From Loktanella salsilacus (GTDB lineage: Bacteria > Pseudomonadota > Alphaproteobacteria > Rhodobacterales > Rhodobacteraceae): DNA of 33,539 bases. The stretch spans positions 1 to 33,539 of the forward strand of contig NZ_FOTF01000032.1 in NCBI RefSeq assembly GCF_900114485.1, in the 5' to 3' direction. Of this stretch, positions 1 to 8,278 are shown piece after piece; the stretch's first letter is position 1; each line of letters starts with the position of its first letter. The notes under the pieces are model-generated. The model did no database searches. It saw only the letters and a program-made list of their open reading frames with translations, and was not told the origin of the DNA. A program made the position numbers and the translations under genes.

Positions 1-153
1 CAGGACAAGGCACCGCCCAAACCGCGTCGTGCGGGCAAGCAGGCGACGGTCTACGTCCCGAACGGCCGACGCAATACCGAAGGCTGGAACTCGAAACTCG
101 CCCGCCGGGCAAAGACAAAAGGTGAAACTGCCGCGCCACATCCCGCCGAATGA
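1..153 (+). pseudogene. C-terminal end of an ISNCY-type transposase (cut by window start)
   Basis: Frame 1 is open from the first base to a TGA at 151-153 and gives a basic, low-complexity 50-residue tail beginning QDKAPPKPRR. It parallels the tail of the ISNCY transposase remnant just downstream, which has EQDKAL followed by a Lys/Pro-rich stretch and then NGYVKNGR; here VPNGRR occupies the equivalent place. I therefore read it as the last part of a second, related but not identical transposase whose body lies outside the window. Only the tail is visible, so whether the full gene is intact cannot be judged. It could instead be an unrelated basic C-terminus. Confidence 0.5.
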
Positions 154-231
154 CCGAAACAGCATGGCTGTTCAGGGCTGCGATAGATGACGTCTCCGCC
201 CTGCCCAGCCATGCTGCAACACCGCACCTGA

Positions 232-283
232 GACATTTCTACTTTGCACACCGAGGGACATTCTAACTTGGTTGCAACAATGG
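232..283 (+). repeat. Putative terminal sequence of the ISNCY-type element, copy 1
   Basis: This stretch, with two GACATT-type boxes (233 and 258) and GGTTGCAACA at 270-279, lies just upstream of the transposase remnant at 371. A closely similar stretch with the same box order and spacing occurs at 5021-5072. Repeated GACATT boxes at an element end would suit an IS terminus, but the matching right end is not clear; TGACATTGG near 1537 is only a candidate. Confidence 0.5.
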
Positions 284-370
284 GCTGTAGCCGCAAAGCT
301 AAAGTGTCACCCATGTGCAATTCAGGAATGTCACTCTCCCTGCAGAGGAAAGCAAACAGAGAGAACGGAC

Positions 371-1460
371 ATGGGATGGGTGATGATGAGCGAGCGCGAC
401 TTCCACCGGATCGAGGTGTTGGCGCAGGTCGATGATGGACGGCTAAGTGTCCAGAACGGCCCGAACCTGTTGGGCGTGACCAGGCGGCAGATGTTTCGGT
501 TGCTCAAGACGTACCGTACCGAGGGCGGCGCCGGGATCCGGTATAGGGCGCGCGGCAAGGCACCTAACAACCAGATTCATGACGTCAAGCGCGACTATGC
601 CGTAGCCTTGGTCAAAGAAAAGTATGAGGATTTCGGACCGACACTGGCGGCCGAGATGCTGCGGAACACCACGGGTTCAAGGTCTCGCGTGAGACATTGC
701 GCAAATGGATGCAGGACGCAGGTCTGTGGCTGTCCCGCAAACAGCGCCGCACGTTTCATCAGCCCAGATCACGCCGTGAATGTTTTGGTGAGTTGAACAT
801 CGAGATTCTGTGCGCCAACAGCAGCCAGGTCAAGGACCGTGTAGAACGCGCCAATCGCACCCTGCAGGATCAGCTGATCAAGGAGCTGCGTCTCGCAGGT
901 GTATCCTCAATCGAAGACGGAAACGTATTTCTTCCGGGCTTCCTCGAGCGCTACAACGCCAAATTCGCAAAGGCCCCGGCCCGGTCGGACACTCTGCACC
1001 GGGCTTTGAACATCGCACCTAACCGGTTGAGCGAAGTCTTCTGCCTGCGCGACAAACGCCATGTGACCAAAGATCTGATGCTCAAATACGACCGCAAACG
1101 GATCAAGCTGGCGGTGAACGATCTGACACGCGACCTTGCCAGGACATATGTCGATGTCTACGAACTGGCCGACGGACGCATTCAGGTCCGCGCAAAAGGT
1201 GTCACCCTGCCCAACACGATCATGAACCCCAAGCGCCGGATCACCCATACCGCAATCACCGAGAACAAGCACCTCAGCGCCGTGCTGGCCCATATCAAGG
1301 CCGAGCAAGACAAGGCTCTGCACCAAAACCGAAGGTCAAACCTGTCAGTGCCAAGAACGGCTACGTCAAGAATGGCCGTTCACCCGGCCGACCGTCCAAG
1401 CTGGAGTTGCATTACGCGGCTAAACGCACAGCGGCGGCACAGACCGGGTCCGAAAGCTGA
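371..1460 (+). pseudogene. Broken ISNCY (IS1202-like) family transposase
   Basis: The N-terminus reads MGWVMMSERDFHRIEVLAQV, a typical ISNCY transposase start with a following HTH (GVTRRQMFRLLKTYR). Three lesions are visible. A one-base loss near 660 shifts the frame just before KVSRETLRKWM. A large internal deletion near 796 joins CFGEL directly to NIEILCANSS, removing the part of the DDE core that should carry the first two Asp residues. A second one-base loss near 1320 shifts the frame before the basic tail (NGYVKNGRSPGRPSKLELHY), which ends with TGA at 1458-1460. The third acidic region (VKDRVERANRTLQDQL) remains. The element cannot encode an active transposase. The family call is confident; the exact deletion endpoints are inferred from the expected family layout. 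Confidence 0.85.
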
Positions 1461-1627
1461 CGTTGGATAATTTGGCCAGAGGGCGGCTATGCGGACAAAG
1501 CGCCATGTCGCTGCGGTTGCGCCAATGCCCGGTTTTGACATTGGCACCCTAACGCCCGCACTGTCGTATTGATCCCGCGCCTTCGGAATGCCAAAGGGCG
1601 GCATCGCATTGGACGCCGGCCCTGTGT

Positions 1628-2383
1628 CTACTGCGCGGTATAGCCTCCGTCGACTAGGTGGTAGCTTCCAGTGATGAAACTGGCCTGATCCGAAAGCAGG
1701 AAACAGGTCAGTGCCGAGACCTCTGCAGCCTCGCCAAGACGTCCGACCGGATGAAGCGCGGCGATGCCATCGAGTGCCGCATCATCAAGGTTCTTTTCCA
1801 AAAGTGGCGTTGCGATGAACCCCGGACCGATCGAGTTTACCCGGACTCCGGCCTTAGCGTATTCGATCGCTGCAACTTTTGTCAGGCCGACGACGCCATG
1901 TTTTGCAGCGACGTAGGCCCCGGCCGTCGCGAAACCGACCGAGCCCAATATGGACGCCATATTGACGATCGCCCCGCCGCCCGCCTTGACCATTTCAGGA
2001 AGGCCGAAGCGCATGCCATAAAACACGCCGCTTAGGTTCACATCGATAACTTTTTGCCATCCATCTAAGGGATATTCGCCGACCGGGTTCGGCGGGCCAC
2101 CAATGCCTGCATTGTTGACAAGCAGATGGAGCGCGCCCGTCTGCGCCACGGCGAACGCCACAAGGGCCTCTACTTCAGCGGCGACGCTTGTATCGGTCTT
2201 TTGCACGAAAGCTATGCCGCCGGATGCCTTGATCTCATCAGCCACGGCGGACATTCCGGCCTCGTCCATATCGGCCAAGACGACCTTGGCCCCGAAGCGC
2301 GCCAGATCGCGCGCAATTGCGGCACCAATGCCTGACGCCGCACCAGTTACGATGGCCGTCTTATCGTTGAAATCGAAAATCAT
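1628..2383 (-). CDS. Classical SDR-family NAD(P)-dependent oxidoreductase
   Basis: A 251-residue classical short-chain dehydrogenase with a Rossmann fold. The cofactor motif TGAASGIG is at residues 13-20, NNAG at 90-93, the structural Asn at 115, and the catalytic Ser144, Tyr157 and Lys161 (YVAAK) are all present. The length is usual for the family. An acidic residue after the second strand (LADMD) would favour NAD over NADP. The substrate cannot be read from sequence; many annotated relatives are sugar, 3-oxoacyl or alcohol dehydrogenases. The ATG at 2381-2383 has a GGAG about ten bases upstream on the minus strand. The gene stands alone, divergent from pepT, so it has its own promoter in the 2384-2761 gap. 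Confidence 0.9.
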   Translation of the reverse strand: MIFDFNDKTAIVTGAASGIGAAIARDLARFGAKVVLADMDEAGMSAVADEIKASGGIAFVQKTDTSVAAEVEALVAFAVAQTGALHLLVNNAGIGGPPNPVGEYPLDGWQKVIDVNLSGVFYGMRFGLPEMVKAGGGAIVNMASILGSVGFATAGAYVAAKHGVVGLTKVAAIEYAKAGVRVNSIGPGFIATPLLEKNLDDAALDGIAALHPVGRLGEAAEVSALTCFLLSDQASFITGSYHLVDGGYTAQ

Positions 2384-2761
2384 GACGATTGCTCCCCAAA
2401 ATGGACTACCGCGAGAGGTCGCACAGTTTGAACTGCAGCGCCTTGATCTATGTCAGAGCCTTTAAGGTTCGTAATTCAAGAAGATGAAAACGGGACTGAG
2501 ACTCCTTTTCAAAATCGCGAAACACGACATGCGTTGCAACGTGGACGAACGGCAGCTACGGGCCGCCGGTTGCGCCCAGCCTGAACGAACGTTTTAAATA
2601 TCGCGAACCATCACATGACGTGCAGCCGGCAAACCCGCCTGACCACCAAGGTAATACTGGTCACGTCGCACGGCCCACGCCCATCAGGTCAGGTCTCTTG
2701 ACTTGCTTGTCGTCGCAATCTCAGATGCGGCAAAATTCCCTTCCGACACAGGACAGCCGCC
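2384..2761. other. Divergent intergenic region between the SDR gene and pepT
   Basis: About 380 bases with no credible coding frame. It must contain the promoters of the two divergent genes. I see two ATCGCGAA boxes (2514 and 2598) in direct orientation but no convincing operator, riboswitch or RNA gene. Confidence 0.5.
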
Positions 2762-4018
2762 ATGCGCACCGAATTTGATACAGAGCTCGAAGATCGCCTG
2801 GTCCGCTATGCCGTGATCGACAGCCAAAGCGACGCGCACAGCCCGACCGTTCCCAGCACGCAGATCCAGCTGAATATGTCGCGCCTGCTGATGGAAGAAC
2901 TGACAGCGATGGGCGCGCAGGATGTGACCTTAAGTCAGGACAGCGTCGTGCTGGCCACGATCCCCGCGACAGATGGGGTCAGTGCCCCGGTCATGGGCTG
3001 GCTCGCCCATGTCGATACCGCCCCTCAGTTCAACGCAAGCGGCGTGAAACCCGTGGTGCATCGCGGCTATAATGGCGGCGACATCACCTTTGCCGACGCG
3101 CCTGACCTGCGGCTGTCGCCAGAGGAATACCCATTTCTGGCTGAAAAGGTCGGCGAGGATATCATTACCGCCAGCGGCACCACCCTGCTGGGCGCAGACG
3201 ACAAAGCCGGCGTCGCCGTGGTGATGACCGCCGCACGGCACCTTTTGGAAAACCCTGATATTGCGCATGGCAAGATCCGCCTGGCCTTTGTCCCAGACGA
3301 GGAAATTGGACGCGGCGTGACGCCAAACCTGCCTGCTGATCTGGCAGCAGACTTCGCCTACACTTTTGACGGATCGATGCCGGGCGTGGTGGAATACGAA
3401 AGCTTTTCTGCGGACGCGGGCGTGGTCAAGATCACAGGCGTATCAATCCATCCCGGCTGGGCCAAAGACGAGCTTGTGAACGCCCTGCATCTGGGGGCCA
3501 AGGTGCTGATGACACTGCCCCATGTGACCATGACCCCGGAAACGACGGAAGACCGCGAAGGGTTCATCCACGCGGTGTCGATGACCGGCAGCGCCGCCGA
3601 GGTCGAGATGCATTTCATTCTGCGCGACTTTGAAATGGAAGGGCTGGAAGCCAAAGGCGCGCTTTTGCGGCAGGTCTGCGACACCGTTGCAGCGACAGAG
3701 CCCCGCGCTCGCATCACCTGCGACATCACCCACCAATATCGCAACATGCGCTATTGGCTCGAAAAGGACATGACCCCCGTCGATCTAGCCACCGCTGCCG
3801 TGCGCAAGGCCGGGATGGAGCCTGTGTCGGGCGCAATCCGGGGCGGAACGGATGGGTCGCGCCTGACCGAATTCGGCACCCCGTGCCCCAACATCTTCTG
3901 CGGCATGCAAAACGTGCATGGCCCGCTGGAATGGGTCTCGGTGCAGGATATGGCCAAGGCAACACACGTGGCGCTGAACCTTGCAACTGGCGCCGTGGAA
4001 CTGGGCGCGTCAGCATGA
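2762..4018 (+). CDS. pepT: Peptidase T (tripeptide aminopeptidase, M20B)
   Basis: A 418-residue cytosolic metallopeptidase that removes the N-terminal residue from tripeptides. The M20B landmarks are in order: HVDTAPQFNA with the metal ligand His83 and catalytic Asp85, LLGADDKAG with bridging Asp146, and VPDEEIGRG with Glu180/Glu181 as catalytic base and ligand. These are followed by the dimerisation-domain signature FDGSMPGVVEYE and the C-terminal IRGGTDGSRL and NVHGPLEW, which supplies the last His ligand. Length matches family members of about 410 residues. The ATG has AGGA about nine bases upstream. It is monocistronic: the next plus-strand gene starts nearly 290 bases later. The sequence shows nothing unusual. 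Confidence 0.95.
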   Translation: MRTEFDTELEDRLVRYAVIDSQSDAHSPTVPSTQIQLNMSRLLMEELTAMGAQDVTLSQDSVVLATIPATDGVSAPVMGWLAHVDTAPQFNASGVKPVVHRGYNGGDITFADAPDLRLSPEEYPFLAEKVGEDIITASGTTLLGADDKAGVAVVMTAARHLLENPDIAHGKIRLAFVPDEEIGRGVTPNLPADLAADFAYTFDGSMPGVVEYESFSADAGVVKITGVSIHPGWAKDELVNALHLGAKVLMTLPHVTMTPETTEDREGFIHAVSMTGSAAEVEMHFILRDFEMEGLEAKGALLRQVCDTVAATEPRARITCDITHQYRNMRYWLEKDMTPVDLATAAVRKAGMEPVSGAIRGGTDGSRLTEFGTPCPNIFCGMQNVHGPLEWVSVQDMAKATHVALNLATGAVELGASA

Positions 4019-4305
4019 TCACCAATTTCATCCAGATGTGAAATCAGCTTCATTTCATATATCGCTAGGCTTAATTTAAAGCTTCGTGATGGACATTAGG
4101 GGCAGAGAGTGAACCTTCGCTGCAGGTGGATCAAAGTTCCGTTCAGCGAACCCTCCCAAAAACGGTCCTTTTTGGAGTGGCCCGCAGGTCTTGTGTGAGT
4201 AACTTTGCGGATCTTCGTCCAGTTGACCAAAAATCGAAGTCCACGGCTTTACGTTGACGATCCTATCACAAACATTGTGACGACGATCTACCAAAAGGTT
4301 CTATC

Positions 4306-4710
4306 ATGATTACTCGCGCAGCACTTGGTGGCATTTGGATATACCAGACTTATATCTCACCTCGAAAAGGGTTCCGCTGTGCGCATTCCGTTTTACATAA
4401 CGGAACGGGTTGCTCAGGATACGCCAAACATGTGATTCGAAATCAAGGTTTTTTTCACGCAGTACCCTCAATTAGGCAGCGGTTTAAAGAGTGTAAGATC
4501 GCGTACCACACCCTACAAAGTGATCAAAGCCAGCCAGCCCGATCAGAAAAAAGTAAGAAATCAGACAGTTGTAGTAAGCAAATGCGTGATGGTTGTTGTG
4601 ATGCCGCTATCTACGAAGGTTGCAACTGTGGCTCGTCTTGCTTTGGCCGTGCTACAGTCAAAGCCTCAAAGAACTGCGACTTGGATTGCGACGTTTGTAG
4701 CTGCGGTTGA
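4306..4710 (+). CDS. YidD-like protein with cysteine-rich C-terminal tail
   Basis: A 134-residue protein whose first half matches the YidD fold pattern: IYQTYISPRKGFRCAH, then CSGYAKHVIRNQGFF and a final RQRFKECK. YidD is a small membrane-associated factor that helps insertion of inner-membrane proteins and normally sits in the rpmH-rnpA-yidC locus. This copy does not. It belongs to the variant with an RCAHS.LH insert between the two conserved cysteines, and it adds a tail of about 50 residues containing ten cysteines (DGCCDAA, EGCNCGSSC, NCDLDCDVCSCG). The tail suggests metal or iron-sulfur binding or disulfides, which is inference. The ATG has AAAGG eight bases upstream. No adjacent partner gene is evident. 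Base composition is more AT-rich than its neighbours, a hint of transfer. Confidence 0.7.
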   Translation: MITRAALGGIWIYQTYISPRKGFRCAHSVLHNGTGCSGYAKHVIRNQGFFHAVPSIRQRFKECKIAYHTLQSDQSQPARSEKSKKSDSCSKQMRDGCCDAAIYEGCNCGSSCFGRATVKASKNCDLDCDVCSCG

Positions 4711-5020
4711 ATGTCCGTCTTCAGGAAAAAAAAGCACCACAACATGCGTTCCAAAAACGCTCGTTTTTGGCACAGCTGAAAAACGGTCTAATTCCGACTG
4801 CCAAAAACCCTGTTCAAAACTCAAGCAGTTGTTGAAGGTTTTTGACCGTCACCTGATAGCTGGCATTAGCTGCGTTGCAGAAATTTGGTAGAGAGGGCTC
4901 TTTCCGGACCTTCGCCGCGTCTCGCCCGAACGTCCGCTGAGCGATCCCGCAAGGCTTATCATACCTGCGATATTTGAGGTCTCCGGGCTGCTAAGCCTTG
5001 CTGCCGCTGGCGCTCCTAGT
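4711..5020. other. Non-coding stretch downstream of the YidD-like gene
   Basis: About 310 bases without a supported gene. An overlapping open frame runs in from inside the YidD-like gene but has no recognisable protein features. The region contains the inverted repeat at 4751-4770 and then decayed sequence leading into the IS scar at 5021. Confidence 0.4.
4751..4770. repeat. Perfect 9-bp inverted repeat (CCAAAAACG / CGTTTTTGG)
   Basis: The two nine-base arms are separated by only two bases. It lies 40 bases after the stop of the YidD-like gene. It could serve as a short terminator hairpin or be a remnant of an element end. The loop is too short for a classical hairpin unless the inner pair opens. 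A related imperfect repeat with AAAACGGTC lies at about 4155-4177. Confidence 0.4.
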
Positions 5021-5072
5021 GACATTCCTGCTTTGCGCAGCGGGTGACATTTCTAAATGGTTGCAACATGGA
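5021..5072 (+). repeat. Orphan terminal sequence resembling copy 1 at 232-283
   Basis: GACATTCCTGCTTTGC, then TGACATTTCTAA and GGTTGCAACA, matches the arrangement at 232-283 almost position for position, but no ISNCY transposase follows. Instead it runs directly into an IS3-type orfA fragment. It is best read as a solo IS end left by deletion or by insertion of another element. Confidence 0.5.
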
Positions 5073-5187
5073 CGTAGGTATGCAGATGGCTGAGCTGTTC
5101 CGCGAGCATCGCATGAGCACGGCGTCTTTCTATAAGTGGCGCGCAAAGTATAACGGCATGCAGGCCGCAGAGCCTAAATCCGATTGA
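5068..5187 (+). pseudogene. IS3-family OrfA fragment (HTH part)
   Basis: A 39-residue frame reads MAELFREHRMSTASFYKWRA and then KYNGM, the helix-turn-helix region typical of IS3-family OrfA proteins (usual form ELCREHGIS.ATFYKWRAKYGGM). Both the N-terminal part and the leucine-zipper part are missing. The 3' end overlaps the stop region of the minus-strand AGE gene by 14 bases, so one junction of this scar falls inside or at the edge of that gene. Confidence 0.7.
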
Positions 5188-6313
5188 TACGTCCTGACCC
5201 TAGTTGCCACAGCCCCGCATTTTGCCCTTCCGTGGCGAATAGCACGATGTGATAAATCAGGCGACTAAGCGCGGTGGGCCAAAGGATGCTGCATTCGCGG
5301 TCCAGTTGATTGCACCAGACTGGATCCGGCCCTGCGGCAAAGTATCGTTCGAATATAATCGCCTCGATGTCGCGGGCGCGGTCCGCAGCGCCAGTGGCCG
5401 CGTCGTATTTTCCGGCCTCGGTCAGCGGCCATAGCAAGTGGCTCGCTTCGGTCACGCATCCGGCAGCATCCAAGGCGTCGAACGGTGCCCCTTTCAAAAC
5501 TCCGTCGCCGCGCAGCCCGGTCGCTTCTACGAAATGTATCATACGGTCTGCCATTGCGCGGGCCATGTCATCGCCGCCGAAAGCAACGTAGCGGTGCAAA
5601 AGCCACGCCCATTCGTACTGGTGACCTGGTTCTCGACGTGCGCCTTCCGTGGTCGCAAGCGGGGCGAGATCCGGCCCGACAAATTCTATTATCGCGCCGG
5701 TCTGGGGGTCAACGAAGTAGCGCGCGGCGAGCTGCACCAAATGCGTCGCACGGTCCATCCAAACGGGATCGGCTGTCATTTCAAAAGCCTGAAGCACAGC
5801 TTCCAGCATGTGCATATGCGGGTTTTGCGCGCGCAGGTCATCTGCCCGCGCGCCCTGCGCCGCCATTGCGCTATCTTCCCAAAGCGCCCCCGTTTCAGGA
5901 TCGGTCAAAGTCCCCTGAACAAAATCCCACAGGTCATTGATCCGGGATTCCGGAACGGTTTGCGGCGAAATTTTTCGCAATGTCGTCAGGGCCAGCAGCG
6001 CAAATGACTGGTCATAGGTCCGCCGCAGCGTGTTGTCACAATTTGCCCAATAGCCGCCGGATGGATCGCGCAACGCATCGTCCATAAACACGTATATGGT
6101 GCAGGCACCTGATCGAAATTGTTCATCCCCCGTCGCCAAATAAAGCTGCGCCAAAGCAAATATTGTGCGGGCCTGTGTCAAGGTCGATGGCGACGCGGCA
6201 TCGGCCTGGCCCTTAATATCCAGCGCTTCTACCACCGCGCCGCAAGGCGTCATGACATGATCAAGCCATCGGGGCATAAAGTCATTCACGAACCACGGCG
6301 CGTTTCGGGTCAT
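5174..6313 (-). CDS. AGE-family sugar epimerase/isomerase
   Basis: A 379-residue protein of the N-acylglucosamine 2-epimerase superfamily (alpha6/alpha6 barrel), which includes D-mannose isomerases, YihS and AGE. Expected landmarks are present: QARTIFALAQLY near residues 47-58, NPHMHMLEAVL with the His pair 166/168, and EPGHQYEWAWLL with catalytic His231. Such enzymes interconvert aldoses and ketoses or 2-epimers; the exact sugar is not readable. It is slightly shorter than the usual 390-415 residues. Its last codons overlap the IS3 fragment at 5068-5187, so the native C-terminus may have been replaced. It follows dctM by 71 bases, so it is probably the last gene of the TRAP operon and acts on the imported sugar. 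The ATG has AGG about seven bases upstream. Confidence 0.8.
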   Translation of the reverse strand: MTRNAPWFVNDFMPRWLDHVMTPCGAVVEALDIKGQADAASPSTLTQARTIFALAQLYLATGDEQFRSGACTIYVFMDDALRDPSGGYWANCDNTLRRTYDQSFALLALTTLRKISPQTVPESRINDLWDFVQGTLTDPETGALWEDSAMAAQGARADDLRAQNPHMHMLEAVLQAFEMTADPVWMDRATHLVQLAARYFVDPQTGAIIEFVGPDLAPLATTEGARREPGHQYEWAWLLHRYVAFGGDDMARAMADRMIHFVEATGLRGDGVLKGAPFDALDAAGCVTEASHLLWPLTEAGKYDAATGAADRARDIEAIIFERYFAAGPDPVWCNQLDRECSILWPTALSRLIYHIVLFATEGQNAGLWQLGSGRINRI

Positions 6314-6384
6314 ACGTTACCTAAGTGATAGTGTTTCAATACACGGCAAAGCGCTGAATTGCGGCCGTAGATCAGTGATTGGCC

Positions 6385-7695
6385 TTAGCGAAAGGTTGTC
6401 GGCATCAAGGTCTTTGGCAGCCACAACGCAATTTCGGGGAAAATAATGATCAGGAGTAGGATCAAAAGCATCGGGATAAGGATAATCACCACATCACGCA
6501 TAACCTGCACGACATTCATCCCGCCAATTGACGCCGATATAAGCAAACACAATCCATAGGGCGGTGTGACAAGCCCAAAAGCCAAAGAGACGATGCCGAT
6601 GATTGCGAACACAACCGGGTGGATATCGGCAGCCGCCGCGACAGGTAAAAGGACGGTGCCTAGAATAATAATCGTCGGGATTGCGTCGATGAACAAACCG
6701 AAGAACAAGAATAGCCCCGCGATGACCAGCGCCGTGCCATAGTAGCCAAACTCGAGACTCGTCATAAAGGTGACGATCAGGCGCGGCACATTAAAGAACG
6801 CCAGCATCCAGCCAAAGGCAGAAGCGGTGCCAATTGCGAAAAGCGAGATCGATGCGAACCGGCCCGTGTCATAGAAGATGCCGCCAAGATCGCGTAGGCT
6901 CACGGTGCGGTAGACAAACATACCAAGGATTAAGGCATAACCTGCTGCAATAATTGCGCTTTCCGTCGGTGTCACGATGCCACCTACAATACCGCCGATC
7001 ACAAGCACGGGCGTCAGCATCGCCAGCGCCGCGCCTTTGAACGCATGCCAGAATTCTGCCCAGTTCGGCCGCCCTGCTGTCGGGTAATCATAGACCTTGG
7101 CATAGCCATAGACGGTCGCCATCAGCGCAAGCCCGATCAGTAGCCCCGGGATCGCACCGGCCAAAAACAAGGCGCCGACAGACACTTGCATGACGCCGCC
7201 CCAGACCACCATCAAAATGCTGGGCGGGATAATAACGCCCATCACGGACGAACACGCTGTGATCGCGATAGCGAACCGCGTGTCGTATCCTTCGCGGACC
7301 ATTGCTGGAATCAGGATTTTGCCGCAACCGGCAGCGTCGGCGGTCGATGACCCCGAAATACCGGCGAATAGCATAGAGACCGCCACGTTTACGTGGCCTA
7401 GTCCCCCGGGCATCCAGCCTGTCAGAACGCGCGCCAGCTCGATCAGTTTGTCGGTGATCTTGCCAGAGTTCATGAGGTTCGCGGCCAATAGAAAGAATGG
7501 CACCGCAAGCAGAATGAACGAGTTGTAGGATTGAAACATCCGGTCGATCACGATGAACGGCGTCAGCCGGATGTCCAGAACGACGACAGGAATTGTCGCA
7601 ATCCCCAAGGCAAAGGCCACCGGTACCCGAAGCAGCACGAGCAAGAGGAAGCCGCCGACCAAAATGGCGCAGGCAAGTCCTGTAGAAATAATCAT
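6385..7695 (-). CDS. dctM: TRAP transporter large permease (DctM family)
   Basis: A 436-residue, strongly hydrophobic protein with about 12 membrane segments, the ion- and substrate-translocating subunit of a tripartite ATP-independent periplasmic transporter. Family marks include LRVPVAFALG at the N-terminus, GISGSSTADAAGCGKILIP and the segment MGVIIPPSILMVVWGG. The length is standard. It overlaps the upstream dctQ stop by four bases (ATGA), so the two are translationally coupled. The sequence does not reveal the substrate; the AGE-family enzyme downstream and the dehydrogenase opposite suggest a sugar or sugar acid. Confidence 0.92.
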   Translation of the reverse strand: MIISTGLACAILVGGFLLLVLLRVPVAFALGIATIPVVVLDIRLTPFIVIDRMFQSYNSFILLAVPFFLLAANLMNSGKITDKLIELARVLTGWMPGGLGHVNVAVSMLFAGISGSSTADAAGCGKILIPAMVREGYDTRFAIAITACSSVMGVIIPPSILMVVWGGVMQVSVGALFLAGAIPGLLIGLALMATVYGYAKVYDYPTAGRPNWAEFWHAFKGAALAMLTPVLVIGGIVGGIVTPTESAIIAAGYALILGMFVYRTVSLRDLGGIFYDTGRFASISLFAIGTASAFGWMLAFFNVPRLIVTFMTSLEFGYYGTALVIAGLFLFFGLFIDAIPTIIILGTVLLPVAAAADIHPVVFAIIGIVSLAFGLVTPPYGLCLLISASIGGMNVVQVMRDVVIILIPMLLILLLIIIFPEIALWLPKTLMPTTFR

Positions 7696-8183
7696 GAGGC
7701 GACCTTTTGCGAATTGCGATATAGGGTAACTGCCTCGTACAAACGGAAAGAGGCGAATACCGCCCAGACCGCACCGGCAATCGGCACAGAGATGAATGTA
7801 ATCAGTTTATTCGCCTGCATCATAACAGAATTCTGCAAATAGCCGAACTTCGCGTATTCGATACCATACCATGCGAACACGACGGCAAAGCCGCCGATAA
7901 GCACCAGTACAAGTCCATTTTGCAGTAAGATCGACAGTGGCTTTGTCGCAGTGGGGATAACCTGAACGTCGAAATGGGTGCCTTCCCAGACGGCAACCAT
8001 AGAACCGATCATCACGACCCAAACGAAGATAAACGTCGCAAGCTCTTCGGTCCACAAAAACACAGGAATTATCCCTGTATACCGGGCGATAACCTGCATC
8101 GCGACGGGAATTGCCAAGGCCGCAGTCAATACGCCCAACAGGATGCGCAGGCATTGGCAAAATGCTTCTAATATGCGTCCCAC
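7692..8183 (-). CDS. dctQ: TRAP transporter small permease (DctQ family)
   Basis: A 163-residue inner-membrane protein with four predicted membrane segments, the small subunit that pairs with DctM. The motif FLWTEELATFIFVWVVMIGS in the middle is characteristic of DctQ proteins. It starts with GTG (8181-8183), preceded by a GGGGAC box. Its stop overlaps the dctM start. It is separated from dctP by a strong hairpin, which likely makes dctQM expression lower than that of the binding protein. Confidence 0.9.
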   Translation of the reverse strand: MGRILEAFCQCLRILLGVLTAALAIPVAMQVIARYTGIIPVFLWTEELATFIFVWVVMIGSMVAVWEGTHFDVQVIPTATKPLSILLQNGLVLVLIGGFAVVFAWYGIEYAKFGYLQNSVMMQANKLITFISVPIAGAVWAVFASFRLYEAVTLYRNSQKVAS

Positions 8184-8217
8184 AATAAGTCCCCGCTCGT
8201 TGCTTCTTTAGGTCAGT

Positions 8218-8261
8218 AAAAAAGGGCTGCGTTACCCGAAATACCTTCGGGTAACGCAGCC
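8218..8261 (-). terminator. Intra-operon hairpin between dctP and dctQ
   Basis: A perfect 16-bp stem (8225-8240 with 8246-8261, five-base loop) lies 18 bases after the dctP stop. Read on the minus strand it is followed by six T (8223-8218), so it has the form of an intrinsic terminator. As dctQM lie directly beyond it, it probably acts as a partial terminator and 3' mRNA stabiliser, giving excess binding protein over permease, as is common for periplasmic-binding-protein operons. The plus-strand side also has T-rich sequence. Confidence 0.85.
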
Positions 8262-8278
8262 TTCATGTTTTTTCGGGA

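Noticed and set aside
2103-2465. 120-residue plus-strand frame inside the SDR gene
   Set aside because: It is an antisense shadow of a clearly conserved SDR.
4520-4891. 123-residue frame overlapping the YidD-like gene
   Set aside because: It lies mostly in another frame of the YidD-like gene and shows no protein-family features.
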